DNA of 64,000 nucleotides from DAMBHY01 sp032068765 (GCA_032068765.1 DAMBHY010000002.1:1-64000), one strand, 5' to 3'; positions 8,305 to 18,017 are shown, counted from the first letter of the stretch. A program made the numbers and translations. Notes: generated from the letters alone by a model not told the origin.

Positions 8305-9114
8305 ATGAAAAATTTAGAAAATAAAATAGTTTTAATTACTGGAGGAGCATCTGGTATTGGCAAAATAATGGTTCGCTTAATGTTAGAGCGAAAAGCCAAA
8401 GTTATTATTTGGGATATTGATCAAGAAAAAATTGATGAAACAATATCTGAATTTTCTAATTTAGGAAATGTTACTGCTTTCAATGTAGATGTATCAAATA
8501 TTGAGCAAATACAAGAAACTGCCAAAAAAGTAAAGCAAGAAATCGGTGTAGTTGATGTATTGATCAATAATGCAGGAATAATTGTGGGTAAATATTTCAA
8601 CGAGCACTCCTCGTCAGATATTTTGAAGACAATAGATATTAATGTAAATGCACCTATGTTTATAACAAAGGCATTTCTTGATGATATGTTGCATCAAAAT
8701 TCAGGGCATATTTGCAATATTGCTTCCTCTGCCGGAATCGTTTCAAATCCTAAAATGTCTGTTTACGCAGCAAGTAAATGGTCGCTCATAGGCTGGTCTG
8801 ATAGTTTGCGTTTGGAGATGAAGCAGAAGGGAATAAAAGTAAATGTTACCACAATAATGCCTTACTATATCAGTACAGGAATGTTTGAAGGTGTAAAATC
8901 TAAAATTCCAATTTTGGAACCTGAAGCAGTAGCATTAACCATTATTAAAGCGATTGAGAAAAATAAAAAAATGATTAGTATTCCTGGTTATATTTATAGA
9001 CTTACACGTTTTGGTCAAGCACTAATGTCTATTAATGTTTTTGATTGGCTTGTAGGAGATGTTATCGGAATCTACAAAACAATGGCTCATTTCACAGGTC
9101 GTAAAAAGCAGTAA
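8305..9114 (+). CDS. Short-chain dehydrogenase/reductase
   Basis: A classical SDR of 269 residues. It has the Rossmann nucleotide motif TGGASGIGK near the N-terminus, NNAGI, a serine in NIASSAG and the catalytic YAASK. It oxidises or reduces a hydroxyl/carbonyl group with NAD(P)H. The frame is also open from ATG 8248, but those extra 19 codons precede the typical MKNLENKIVLITGG start, so ATG 8305 is chosen. The hydrophobic, basic C-terminus resembles membrane-associated SDRs acting on lipids or retinol-like substrates. The aldehyde dehydrogenase follows after 18 bases, so the two are probably co-transcribed and may convert an alcohol stepwise to an acid. Confidence 0.88.
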   Translation: MKNLENKIVLITGGASGIGKIMVRLMLERKAKVIIWDIDQEKIDETISEFSNLGNVTAFNVDVSNIEQIQETAKKVKQEIGVVDVLINNAGIIVGKYFNEHSSSDILKTIDINVNAPMFITKAFLDDMLHQNSGHICNIASSAGIVSNPKMSVYAASKWSLIGWSDSLRLEMKQKGIKVNVTTIMPYYISTGMFEGVKSKIPILEPEAVALTIIKAIEKNKKMISIPGYIYRLTRFGQALMSINVFDWLVGDVIGIYKTMAHFTGRKKQ

Positions 9115-9132
9115 TATTTAAAAAACTAAAGT

Positions 9133-10509
9133 ATGGAAGATACGTCAAAAGATATAATTATTCAGCATATTGAAAATCAAAGAGCTTTTTTCTCTACAAA
9201 CAAAACAAAAGATATCAGTTTCAGATTAGATCAACTTCGCAAACTAAAGAAAGCCATTCAAAAATATCAGAAGAAACTTGAAGCTGCTTTATGGGAAGAT
9301 TTACACAAATCGCCCGAAGAAGCTTACTTAACAGAGATTAGTATTGTTACGGGCGAAATTGATAATCATATTAAACATTTAAAGAGGTGGGCTAAACCTA
9401 AAAAAGTTTCAACACCCTTACATTTATTGCCTTCCACAAGTAAAATAATTTATGAACCACTTGGATTGTCCCTTATTGTAGCACCTTGGAATTATCCTTT
9501 TCAGTTGTTAATAAATTCGCTAGTGGGTTCCATTTCTGCAGGATGTTGTAGTATTCTAAAACCATCACCATATGCACCGAAAATTGCGATAGCAATGCAG
9601 GAAATGATTGAAGAAACTTTTGAGTCCAATTATATTGCAGTTGTACAAGGTGGTAGAGAAACGAATACCATTCTGTTTGAAGAACATTTTGACATTATTT
9701 TCTTTACGGGTAGTCCAAAAGTCGGGAAAGTCGTAATGAAAGCAGCAGCAGAACACTTAACGCCAGTAGTATTGGAATTAGGTGGGAAAAGCCCTTGTAT
9801 TGTTGATGCAGATGCAAACATTGATGTCGCAGCAAAGCGTATTGCTTGGGGCAAATTGATAAATGCAGGTCAAACTTGTATTGCTCCAGATTACCTTTTT
9901 GCTCATCATTCTATTAAGGATGAACTATTGGATAAAATAGCCAAGAGTATTAAAGAAATGTATGGAGATAATATTAAGGAGAGTCGTTTCTATCCACGGA
10001 TTGTAAGTCAACAAGCAATTGAAAGATTAGAAAAGTTAATGCATCAAGGAAAAATTCACTCAGGTGGAGAAGTTGATAAAAAGGAAAGATTTATAGCACC
10101 TACAATTATTGATGATGTAAATCCCGATTTTTTAATTATGCAAGAAGAAATATTTGGACCCATTTTACCAGTAATGACTTTCGAGCATATTGAAGAACCT
10201 ATCGAATACATAAATAAAAATGCAAAGCCTTTAGCCTTTTACTATTTTGGTAAAAACAGAAATGCAAAAGAGGTTTTGAGGAAAACCACTAGTGGTGGAG
10301 CTTGTATTAACGATACCCTGATGCACATTACAAACCACAATTTACCTTTTGGTGGAGTAGGGAACAGCGGACTTGGAAAATATCACGGACGAGAAAGCTT
10401 TTTAGCTTTTAGCAATAGAAGAGCAATTGTGGCCACACCCACTTGGATTGATTTACCTTTGAAATATGCACCTTTTAAATATTTCAAATTGATTAAAAAA
10501 ATAATCTAG
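9133..10509 (+). CDS. Aldehyde dehydrogenase, class 3 type
   Basis: A 458-residue NAD(P)-dependent aldehyde dehydrogenase. The length is shorter than the roughly 500 of class 1/2 enzymes and fits the class 3 / fatty-aldehyde / coniferyl-aldehyde group. Visible motifs are FFTGSPKVGK (cofactor loop), VVLELGGKSP with the general-base Glu, GQTCIAPDY with the catalytic Cys, and the late PFGGVGNSGLGKYHG. A hydrophobic/basic tail at the C-terminus may favour membrane contact, as in fatty aldehyde dehydrogenases. It lies 18 bases behind the SDR. Substrate unknown; oxidation of a long-chain or aromatic aldehyde is the best inference. Confidence 0.92.
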   Translation: MEDTSKDIIIQHIENQRAFFSTNKTKDISFRLDQLRKLKKAIQKYQKKLEAALWEDLHKSPEEAYLTEISIVTGEIDNHIKHLKRWAKPKKVSTPLHLLPSTSKIIYEPLGLSLIVAPWNYPFQLLINSLVGSISAGCCSILKPSPYAPKIAIAMQEMIEETFESNYIAVVQGGRETNTILFEEHFDIIFFTGSPKVGKVVMKAAAEHLTPVVLELGGKSPCIVDADANIDVAAKRIAWGKLINAGQTCIAPDYLFAHHSIKDELLDKIAKSIKEMYGDNIKESRFYPRIVSQQAIERLEKLMHQGKIHSGGEVDKKERFIAPTIIDDVNPDFLIMQEEIFGPILPVMTFEHIEEPIEYINKNAKPLAFYYFGKNRNAKEVLRKTTSGGACINDTLMHITNHNLPFGGVGNSGLGKYHGRESFLAFSNRRAIVATPTWIDLPLKYAPFKYFKLIKKII

Positions 10510-10669
10510 TGGTGAACAAAATACTGCTGCCAAATTGTTGCAAAATCCCATATGGCATTTCTATGGTAATAATGAAAGGTATTTAACAAGAACAACTGAA
10601 TGTTTTTTAGGTAATATACTTCAAAAGACAAACTATAAATAAAAAACTATAAATATAAAATAAAACAAT

Positions 10670-11329
10670 ATGGATGTAATTAAAGCACTAAATCGGAGAT
10701 ATACAACAAAATATTTTGACCCGAATAAAAAAATATCTGAAGAAGATTTTGCTAAAGTAAAAGAAATTTTGAGGATGAGTCCTTCAAGTACAAATTTACA
10801 ACCTTGGCATTTTGTAATTGCAAGTACAGAAGAGGGAAAGAAAAGAATGGCTAAGGGAACAAAAGGTTTTTTCAGCTTTAATGCTGGGAAGGTTCTAGAT
10901 GCTTCGCACGTAGTTTTGTTTTGTTCTAAAACATTTATTGATGAGGCTTATTTGCAACACATATCAGATACTGAAGATAATGATGGTAGATATCCAAGTG
11001 AAGAAGTTAAACAAAATGTAAATGGAGCAAGGCATATTTTTACCGATATTCATAAATATGATTTAAAGGATTTACAGCATTGGTTAGAAAAGCAAGTTTA
11101 TTTGAATATTGGCAATTTTGTATTAGGCGTTGCAAGTCTTGGTATTGATGCGTGTACAATGGAAGGGCTTGATATGAAGGCTATTGATAAGGAATTTGGT
11201 TTGCGAGAAAAAGGTTTTACTGCAATCGCCGCAGTGTCTATTGGCTATAGAGCTGAAAATGATTTTAACACTCCAGATAAAACACCAAAATCAAGACTTA
11301 CTGAACAAGAGATTATCACCATTGTATAA
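10670..11329 (+). CDS. Nitroreductase-family FMN oxidoreductase (NfsB-like)
   Basis: The 219-residue protein begins with the family pattern LNRRYTTKYFDPNK and has the FMN-contact segment MSPSSTNLQPWHF. Near the C-terminus is the AAVSIGYRAEND loop. These are typical of NAD(P)H-dependent NfsB/YdgI-type nitroreductases, which reduce quinones, nitroaromatics or enones with bound FMN. It stands 160 bp behind the aldehyde dehydrogenase in the same direction, so it may share the transcript or have its own promoter in the AT-rich leader. The start ATG 10670 gives the normal length. Physiological substrate unknown. Confidence 0.9.
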   Translation: MDVIKALNRRYTTKYFDPNKKISEEDFAKVKEILRMSPSSTNLQPWHFVIASTEEGKKRMAKGTKGFFSFNAGKVLDASHVVLFCSKTFIDEAYLQHISDTEDNDGRYPSEEVKQNVNGARHIFTDIHKYDLKDLQHWLEKQVYLNIGNFVLGVASLGIDACTMEGLDMKAIDKEFGLREKGFTAIAAVSIGYRAENDFNTPDKTPKSRLTEQEIITIV

Positions 11330-11592
11330 CGGAGAAAGCTCTGTGCCCAACAATGTAGAATTGGGCAATAAGTGCGTACACAAAAACTTGGTAAAGTTGA
11401 CAAAGTCACCATCTTTTTAATTCTATTTTAGCTAACAGAAAAGTTGAAAATTAAATTAAAAAGATGGCTTTGTGTTTAACGCAAATTAGAAGCTTATGTT
11501 TATGCAGGTGGATTATATTAAAGATAGGAAAGAAATTATTATTGATTTTTTTGAAATGACCATTGTTCCATAAAATTTTGAGACAAATAAAA
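11330..11592. other. Intergenic region with two inverted repeats
   Basis: Between the convergent nitroreductase and pgk genes. TGCCCAA (11344-11350) pairs with TTGGGCA (11361-11367). A longer imperfect palindrome lies at 11400-11473: the arms AAAGtcaCCATCTTTTTAATT and AATTAAAAAGATGGCTTT pair apart from a 3-base bulge, with a loop of about 31 bases. It may terminate the nitroreductase transcript or be the trace of a small inserted element; I see no clear target duplication. A 25-codon open frame (11496-11573) is not recognisable. Confidence 0.55.
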
Positions 11593-11619
11593 AACCGCAA
11601 GACAATCAATCTTGCGGTT
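11593..11619 (-). terminator. Terminator of pgk
   Basis: AACCGCAAGA and TCTTGCGGTT form a perfect 10-bp stem around a 7-base loop. Read on the minus strand, it is followed by a run of six T, 26 bases after the pgk stop. Confidence 0.9.
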
Positions 11620-11644
11620 CAAATATTGTAAAAGTGTTTTATCC

Positions 11645-12907
11645 TTAAAATCCGCGAATAGCTTTTACTCCCGGAAGCACTTTTCCTTCAATCATTTCAA
11701 GTAATGCACCACCACCAGTGGACACATAAGAAACTTGGTCTGCTAATCCGAACTTGTTGATTGCTGCAACAGAGTCGCCACCTCCAACTAATGAGAAAGC
11801 ACCGTTTTTAGTTGCTTCTACCATCGCATCTGCAATAGCTTTTGTTCCGTGCGCAAAATTATCGAATTCGAAAACTCCTGCAGGACCATTCCAAAGAATA
11901 GTTTTAGAGTTTTTAATGATCTCGCTGAAGAGTTTTTCAGATTCAGGACCTATATCCAAACCTGACCATCCATCAGCAATTGTACCTGTGTCGGTGATTT
12001 GAGTTTTTGCATCGTTGCTAAAACTGTCAGCAACCCTTGCATCTACCGGAAGAACCAATTTGACACCTTTTTCTTTAGCCAATTGTTCCAATTCCTGAGC
12101 CAACGCCATTTTGTCGTCTTCAACAATAGAATTACCAATTTTTCCGCCATTGGCTTTGGTGAATGTAAATGTCATACCACCAACAAGGATAAGTGTATCT
12201 ACTTTGTCCAAAAGATTTTTGATAATATCAATCTTGGTAGAAATTTTAGAACCTCCCATGATAGCGGTGAAAGGATGTGCGGTATCATTCATTACTTTTT
12301 CTACTGCAGCCACTTCGTTTGCCAGAAGATAACCGAAAAGTTTGTTACTTTCATCAAAATGGTCAGCGATAAGAGCTGTAGATGCGTGTGCGCGGTGAGC
12401 AGTACCAAAAGCGTCGTTCACGTATACATCAGCAAGAGAAGCCAATTGTTTTGTGAAAGTTTTTTGCGATTCTTTTACTTCTTTTTTTGCCGCTGTCACT
12501 GTTTCTTCCGAAGCGTCTTCAGCCAAACCAACAGGTTTGCCTTCTTCTTCAGGATGAAAACGAAGATTTTCGAGCATCAACACCTGACCTGGTTGCAAAG
12601 CTGCCGCTTTTTGAATAGCTTCTTCGCCTACGCAGTCGTTAGCAAACTGAACTTCTGTTCCCAATAATTTTGAAACGTGGTTCAAAATATGTTTAAGTGA
12701 ATATTTATCTGACGGACCTTTTGGACGGCCAAGGTGAGAACCTATGATCACACTGCCACCATCGTTCAAAATCTTTTTCAGAGTTGGAATGGCTGCGCGG
12801 ATACGGTTGTCGTCCGTAATATTAAAATTTTCATCCAACGGTACGTTGAAATCTACTCTCACAAATGCCTTTTTGCCGGCAAAATTAAAAGAATCCATTG
12901 TTTGCAT
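11645..12907 (-). CDS. pgk: Phosphoglycerate kinase
   Basis: Transfers phosphate from 1,3-bisphosphoglycerate to ADP in glycolysis. The 420-residue protein has the signature KAFVRVDFNVPLDE near the N-terminus, the substrate-binding GSHLGRPKGP and the C-terminal nucleotide loop LVGGGDSVAAI. The length is slightly above the usual 390-400, as in other Bacteroidetes enzymes. The start ATG 12907 (MQTMDSFNF) is preferred over the internal ATG three codons later because related proteins start with MQT. A TATCTTTG box lies 54 bases upstream and an intrinsic terminator directly downstream, so it is probably a single-gene unit. Confidence 0.98.
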   Translation of the reverse strand: MQTMDSFNFAGKKAFVRVDFNVPLDENFNITDDNRIRAAIPTLKKILNDGGSVIIGSHLGRPKGPSDKYSLKHILNHVSKLLGTEVQFANDCVGEEAIQKAAALQPGQVLMLENLRFHPEEEGKPVGLAEDASEETVTAAKKEVKESQKTFTKQLASLADVYVNDAFGTAHRAHASTALIADHFDESNKLFGYLLANEVAAVEKVMNDTAHPFTAIMGGSKISTKIDIIKNLLDKVDTLILVGGMTFTFTKANGGKIGNSIVEDDKMALAQELEQLAKEKGVKLVLPVDARVADSFSNDAKTQITDTGTIADGWSGLDIGPESEKLFSEIIKNSKTILWNGPAGVFEFDNFAHGTKAIADAMVEATKNGAFSLVGGGDSVAAINKFGLADQVSYVSTGGGALLEMIEGKVLPGVKAIRGF

Positions 12908-12960
12908 ATTAGTCTTTTTTATTAATTGATAAAAATTATTTATCGGTGATAACCTTAATG

Positions 12961-12968
12961 CAAAGATA
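12961..12968 (-). promoter_or_regulatory. Bacteroidetes -7 box before pgk
   Basis: The minus strand reads TATCTTTG, matching the Bacteroidetes primary sigma -7 consensus TAnnTTTG, 54 bases before the pgk start. No convincing -33 element is seen. The rest of 12908-13207 is AT-rich and holds no gene. Confidence 0.6.
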
Positions 12969-13191
12969 ACATTTTGACAGTTGATAAGTTTAAGAAGAAT
13001 GAATTTCTTTTTTTTAATATAAAATTTTTTTGTTAGTTCATCAATTGATTATTGTACTCAATGTACAATTTTACGTCAAATGATTTTCAAAATGTCACTT
13101 TTCTGTAATTACTATGATGAAATTAACAATAAGCGTTTTGTTTAATGCTTGATGCTAAACACTTTAATGATGCTTTTTGAATTTTAATTTA

Positions 13192-13199
13192 TACTTTTG
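13192..13199 (+). promoter_or_regulatory. -7 box before the asparaginase gene
   Basis: TACTTTTG fits TAnnTTTG and lies 21 bases before ATG 13220. This implies a very short leader and supports that start over the upstream TTG at 13208. Confidence 0.55.
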
Positions 13200-13219
13200 T
13201 ACAAAAATTGGGAAACAAT

Positions 13220-14272
13220 ATGGTCCATAATAACACACGTGTCTTATTAATTTACACCGGAGGAACTATCGGAATGGTGGAAAATCCTGAAACCGGTGCA
13301 CTCGAGCCATTCGATTTTAGTCTTTTTACCACAAACGTGCCTGAAATGATACGTTTGAATTTTGCGATAGATACGCACGTGTTTAATCCTCCTATTGACT
13401 CATCTGAAATTTCTTCCGAAAAATGGATTGAGATTATTGATGTGTTAAAAAAGAACTATGACAAATATGACGGTTTTGTCATTCTTCACGGAACAGACAC
13501 CATGGCATACACTGCTTCTATTCTGAGCCTGATGATTGAAAATCTGACAAAACCCATTATCCTTACTGGTTCTCAACTCCCCATTGGCAAACTCCGGACA
13601 GATGGTAAGGAAAATCTGATTACAGCTTTGGAAATTGCTGCTGACAAAGATGAAAACGGACGATCACACGTGCCAGAAGTATGTGTGTATATGCAAAATT
13701 ATCTGATGCGAGGCAATCGTGTGAAGAAGATAAATTCAGAAAACTTCAGTGCTTTCGAAAGTCCAAACTATCCTCCGTTGGCGGAAGTAGGAATCAATAT
13801 AAAATATCATAAAGAGGTTATCAATTTGCCAGATTACAACAAAACTACATATTTTAACCGTAATCTAGATGAAAATATAATGATTCTGAAGCTCTTTCCA
13901 GGAATACAAAAGCAGGCGGTAGAAGCTGTTTTTTCCATTCCGGGAATCAAAGGAGTTATTTTAGAAACATATGGCTCAGGAAATTCTCCGAGCTTTCCTT
14001 GGTTGAGCGAAATACTTTTCAACGCCGTGCAGAAAGGAATTGTTATTTTGAATATAACGCAGTGTCTGTATGGAAGGGTGGAAATGCAGCGTTATGAAAC
14101 GGGTCAGCATTTGTTAAATGTAGGCGTCATTAGTGGTTATGATATGACTACTGAAGCAGCACTGGCAAAAATGATGATTCTTTTCGGAGAAGGCAAAACT
14201 TCGAAAGAAGTGGTGGCTTTAATGACCCAATCACTGGAAGGAGAAGTTACAATTCCAAGTGATGTTAAATGA
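13220..14272 (+). CDS. ansA: Type I (cytoplasmic) L-asparaginase
   Basis: Hydrolyses L-asparagine to aspartate and ammonia. The N-terminal IYTGGTIGM carries the first catalytic Thr, and HGTDTMAYTAS (about residue 88) the second Thr-Asp pair. There is no signal peptide and the length of 350 residues fits the cytoplasmic type I enzyme. The frame is open four codons further to TTG 13208, but ATG 13220 is preferred because the -7 box at 13192 leaves little room for a leader. It is monocistronic by spacing: pgk diverges upstream and nifJ has its own promoter. Confidence 0.93.
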   Translation: MVHNNTRVLLIYTGGTIGMVENPETGALEPFDFSLFTTNVPEMIRLNFAIDTHVFNPPIDSSEISSEKWIEIIDVLKKNYDKYDGFVILHGTDTMAYTASILSLMIENLTKPIILTGSQLPIGKLRTDGKENLITALEIAADKDENGRSHVPEVCVYMQNYLMRGNRVKKINSENFSAFESPNYPPLAEVGINIKYHKEVINLPDYNKTTYFNRNLDENIMILKLFPGIQKQAVEAVFSIPGIKGVILETYGSGNSPSFPWLSEILFNAVQKGIVILNITQCLYGRVEMQRYETGQHLLNVGVISGYDMTTEAALAKMMILFGEGKTSKEVVALMTQSLEGEVTIPSDVK

Positions 14273-14314
14273 TAAGTACTTATCACTTAAAAATAATAAA
14301 TTTGTAACTATAGG

Positions 14315-14346
14315 TTGTCGTTTCCTCTAAAATGTAGTATTTTTGT
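14315..14346 (+). promoter_or_regulatory. Promoter of nifJ
   Basis: TATTTTTG (14339-14346) matches the -7 consensus and TTG (14315-14317) lies 21 bases before it, close to the usual Bacteroidetes spacing. The start codon follows 64 bases later. Confidence 0.6.
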
Positions 14347-14410
14347 TTACATTTTAAAATTCACATTGTTATATACCTAACTTAATTAAATTATCACATA
14401 AATATTTAGT

Positions 14411-17400
14411 ATGACAAAACAAAAACAATATTTGACCTGTGATGGTAATCAGGCTGCGGCACATATTGCTTATATGTTTAGCGAAGTGGCTGCAATTTAT
14501 CCTATTACACCATCATCTACGATGGCTGAATATGTAGATGAGTGGGCTGCTCAAGGCAGGAAAAACATTTTTGGACAAACTGTAATGGTGCAAGAAATGC
14601 AATCTGAAGCTGGTGCTGCAGGTGTAATGCACGGTTCTTTACAGGCAGGTGCTTTAACTACTACTTTCACAGCATCACAAGGTTTGTTGCTGATGATTCC
14701 AAATATGTACAAAATGGCAGGAGAATTGCTTCCAGGTGTTTTCCATGTGGCAGCACGTGCACTAGCAAGTCATGCTCTATCTATATTTGGAGACCATCAG
14801 GATGTGATGGCTGCTCGTTCAACTGGTTTTGCTATGTTTGCAACAGGTTCTGTACAAGAAGTAATGGACTTGGCTGCAGTAGCACACCTTGCTTCACTTG
14901 AAAGCAGAATTCCTTTCGTACACTTCTTCGACGGCTTCCGTACTTCTCACGAAATTCAGAAAGTAGAAGCTCTTGAAATGGAAGATTTGGCTCCACTGTT
15001 GAATCAGGAAGCTTTAGAAGCTTTCCGTCAACGTGCTTTGAGTCCAGATGCTCCTGTTACTCGTGGTACTGCCCAAAACGATGATATCTATTTCCAGGCT
15101 CGCGAAGCTTCAAATCCATTTTACGAAGCAGTTCCTGGTATAGTAGAAAAATATTTAGATAAACTTGCGGAAATCACTGGACGTAAATACGGCTTGTTCG
15201 ATTATTACGGACATCCTGAAGCTGACCGCGTGATTATCGCTATGGGTTCTGTTACTCAAACCATCAAAGAAGTGGTTGATTATTTGAACACAGTTGACAA
15301 ACGCCAGGTAGGTGTTGTATGTGTTCACTTGTATCGTCCCTTCAAAGCTGACGCTTTATTGTCAGTTATTCCTAAAACTGCAAAAAGAATCGCCGTACTT
15401 GATCGTACAAAAGAACCAGGTGCAGAAGGACAACCTCTTTACTTAGATGTTAAGAGTGCATTCTATGGAAAAGAAAATGCTCCTGAAATTGTAGGTGGTA
15501 TTTACGGACTTTCATCAAAAGATACTACTCCTGCTCAAATTCTTGCAGTTTACAAGAACTTGAAAATGGAGATGCCAAAGAACGATTTCACTATCGGTAT
15601 TGTAGATGATGTTACGTTCAAATCTCTTCCTTTGAAAGAAGAAATTCCTATGGACCTTTCTGTTTTCGAAGCTAAATTTTATGGTTTGGGTTCAGACGGT
15701 ACTGTGGGTGCTAACAAAAACTCGATCAAAATTATCGGAGACAACACCAGTAAATATGTGCAGGCGTACTTTGCTTACGACTCAAAGAAATCAGGAGGTT
15801 TCACTTGTTCTCACCTTCGTTTTAGCGACACTCCTATACGTTCAACATATTTGAATACTACTCCAAACTTAGTGGCTTGCCACGTTCCAGCATACTTACA
15901 TTTGTATGATGTGACTACAGGTTTGAGAAAAGGCGGTGCATTCCTGTTGAACTCATTATGGTCTAAAGAAGAAGTTTCTAATCATCTTCCTGATCACGTG
16001 AAAAAATATTTTGCGGATAATGATATCAAACTTTATATCATCAATGCAACTAAGATTGCTTCAGAAATAGGCTTAGGTAATCGTACCAATACTATTCTTC
16101 AATCTGCATTCTTCAAAATATCTAACGTTATTCCTTACGAATTGGCTGTAGAGCAAATGAAGAAATTTATTGTTAAGTCTTACGGTAAAAAAGGGGAAGA
16201 AATCGTTAACAAGAACTTTGCGGCAGTTGACCGTGGTAGCGAAGTTGAGGAAGTAGAAGTATTGAAAGAATGGTCAAATATCAATGTTGCACCTGTTGCT
16301 TCAGACGATGCTCCAGAGTTTATCCAAAAAATTGTGCGTCCAATCAGTCAGCAACGCGGTTATGACTTGCCTGTTTCGGCATTCGTAGGTCGCGAAGACG
16401 GTACTTGGGATCAAGGAACTACTAAATACGAAAGACGTGGTGTGGCAGTATTCGTTCCAGAATGGAATGCCGACAACTGTATCCAATGTAACCAATGTGC
16501 TTACGTTTGTCCTCACGCTACTATTCGTCCATTTGTTTTGAATGAAGAAGAAAGAAAAGGTGTAGGTGAAATAGACATCTTGAAAGCACAAGGAAAACAA
16601 TTCGACGGAATGGGATTCCGTATCCAAGTGAACGTTTTGGAATGTTTGGGTTGCGGTAACTGTGCAGACGTTTGTCCTGGAAAGAAAGGCGAAAAAGCAC
16701 TTACAATGAAAGCTATCACTACACAATATGAAAACCAAGATAATTGGGATTATATGGTGAAAAACGTGAAGAGCAAACAACATTTGGTAGATACAAAATT
16801 GAATGTAAAGAACTCTCAGTTTGCAACTCCTTTGTTTGAATTCTCAGGCGCTTGTTCAGGTTGTGGTGAAACTCCATATATCAAATTGATTACTCAATTG
16901 TATGGCGATCGCATGATGATTGCAAATGCAACAGGATGTTCATCTATCTATGGTGCTTCTGCTCCGGCAAGTCCATATACTACTAACGAAGAAGGAAAAG
17001 GTCCATCTTGGGCAAATTCTTTGTTCGAAGATAATGCAGAATTCGGTTTCGGTTTTGTGATTGCACAGGCTACTATGCGCAACCGCATTCAGAATCTGAT
17101 GGAACAAGCCCGTCAATCTACAGATTTCTCTGATGAAGAAAAATCAATTTTCCAGGAATGGATTGACAACAAACACAATGGCGACAAATCAAAAGAAATT
17201 ACATCACGCCTTCTTCCTCTTTTGAGAAACAATAAGAGTGAATTGGCAGTAGAAATTCTTTCGCTCGAAAAATACCTTACTAAAAAATCCATCTGGATTT
17301 TTGGTGGAGACGGTTGGGCATATGATATAGGTTTTGGTGGTTTAGACCACGTATTGGCTATGGGACAAGATGTAAACGTATTGGTATTGGATACCGAAGT

Positions 17401-17995
17401 TTACTCCAACACCGGAGGTCAATCTTCAAAATCTACTCCTATTGCTGCTGTTGCTAAATTTGCCGCTGCAGGTAAGCGCATCCGCAAAAAAGACTTGGGT
17501 ATGATTGCTTCAACTTACGGTTATGTTTACGTAGCTCAAGTTTCTATGGGAGCCAACCAGGCACACTTCTTGAAAGTGTTGAAGGAAGCCGAAGAATATA
17601 ATGGTCCTTCTTTGATTATCGCTTACTCACCATGTATCAGCCACGGTTTGAAGAAAGGTATGGGAAGTGCGCAAGCCGAAGAAAAAGCTGCTGTAGAATG
17701 TGGATACTGGCACTTGTGGCGTTACAATCCTCAATTGGAAAACGAAGGAAAGAACCCATTCATTCTTGATAGCAAAGAACCAGACTGGAGTAAATTTAGA
17801 GGATTCCTTGGTGGTGAAGTTCGTTACACATCATTGTCTAAATCATTCCCTTCAGAAGCGGAAGAACTTTATCAGGCAGCGATGGAAAACGCACAATGGC
17901 GCTACAAAGGCTATCAACGCCTGGCAAATATGGAATATGGCTTTCCTCCATTGTCAAGTGAAGATGTTACCGAAACAGCGGACGTTGAAAAGTAA
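14411..17995 (+). CDS. nifJ: Pyruvate:ferredoxin (flavodoxin) oxidoreductase
   Basis: Oxidatively decarboxylates pyruvate to acetyl-CoA and CO2, passing electrons to ferredoxin; a marker of anaerobic metabolism. The 1194-residue single-chain form contains all domains. The N-terminal pyrimidine/TPP-binding region starts with AAHIAYMFSEVAAIYPITPSS. Two 4Fe-4S motifs follow, CIQCNQCAYVCP (about residue 690) and CLGCGNCADVCPG (about 745). The proximal cluster/TPP region has ACSGCGETPY (about 813) and FGGDGWAYDIGFGG (about 963). The codon use is noticeably cleaner and more GC-rich than flanking genes, as expected for high expression. It is flanked by its own promoter and a strong terminator. Confidence 0.98.
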   Translation: MTKQKQYLTCDGNQAAAHIAYMFSEVAAIYPITPSSTMAEYVDEWAAQGRKNIFGQTVMVQEMQSEAGAAGVMHGSLQAGALTTTFTASQGLLLMIPNMYKMAGELLPGVFHVAARALASHALSIFGDHQDVMAARSTGFAMFATGSVQEVMDLAAVAHLASLESRIPFVHFFDGFRTSHEIQKVEALEMEDLAPLLNQEALEAFRQRALSPDAPVTRGTAQNDDIYFQAREASNPFYEAVPGIVEKYLDKLAEITGRKYGLFDYYGHPEADRVIIAMGSVTQTIKEVVDYLNTVDKRQVGVVCVHLYRPFKADALLSVIPKTAKRIAVLDRTKEPGAEGQPLYLDVKSAFYGKENAPEIVGGIYGLSSKDTTPAQILAVYKNLKMEMPKNDFTIGIVDDVTFKSLPLKEEIPMDLSVFEAKFYGLGSDGTVGANKNSIKIIGDNTSKYVQAYFAYDSKKSGGFTCSHLRFSDTPIRSTYLNTTPNLVACHVPAYLHLYDVTTGLRKGGAFLLNSLWSKEEVSNHLPDHVKKYFADNDIKLYIINATKIASEIGLGNRTNTILQSAFFKISNVIPYELAVEQMKKFIVKSYGKKGEEIVNKNFAAVDRGSEVEEVEVLKEWSNINVAPVASDDAPEFIQKIVRPISQQRGYDLPVSAFVGREDGTWDQGTTKYERRGVAVFVPEWNADNCIQCNQCAYVCPHATIRPFVLNEEERKGVGEIDILKAQGKQFDGMGFRIQVNVLECLGCGNCADVCPGKKGEKALTMKAITTQYENQDNWDYMVKNVKSKQHLVDTKLNVKNSQFATPLFEFSGACSGCGETPYIKLITQLYGDRMMIANATGCSSIYGASAPASPYTTNEEGKGPSWANSLFEDNAEFGFGFVIAQATMRNRIQNLMEQARQSTDFSDEEKSIFQEWIDNKHNGDKSKEITSRLLPLLRNNKSELAVEILSLEKYLTKKSIWIFGGDGWAYDIGFGGLDHVLAMGQDVNVLVLDTEVYSNTGGQSSKSTPIAAVAKFAAAGKRIRKKDLGMIASTYGYVYVAQVSMGANQAHFLKVLKEAEEYNGPSLIIAYSPCISHGLKKGMGSAQAEEKAAVECGYWHLWRYNPQLENEGKNPFILDSKEPDWSKFRGFLGGEVRYTSLSKSFPSEAEELYQAAMENAQWRYKGYQRLANMEYGFPPLSSEDVTETADVEK

Positions 17996-18017
17996 TCAGA
18001 TATTTCATTAATATAGT

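Noticed and set aside
11999..12667. A 222-codon plus-strand open frame inside pgk
   Set aside because: It is antisense to a full-length, motif-complete pgk. Its composition is Phe/Ser/Cys-rich, as expected for an antisense shadow.
16301..16783. A 160-codon minus-strand open frame inside nifJ
   Set aside because: It overlaps the 4Fe-4S coding region of nifJ; a Phe/Cys-rich antisense shadow.
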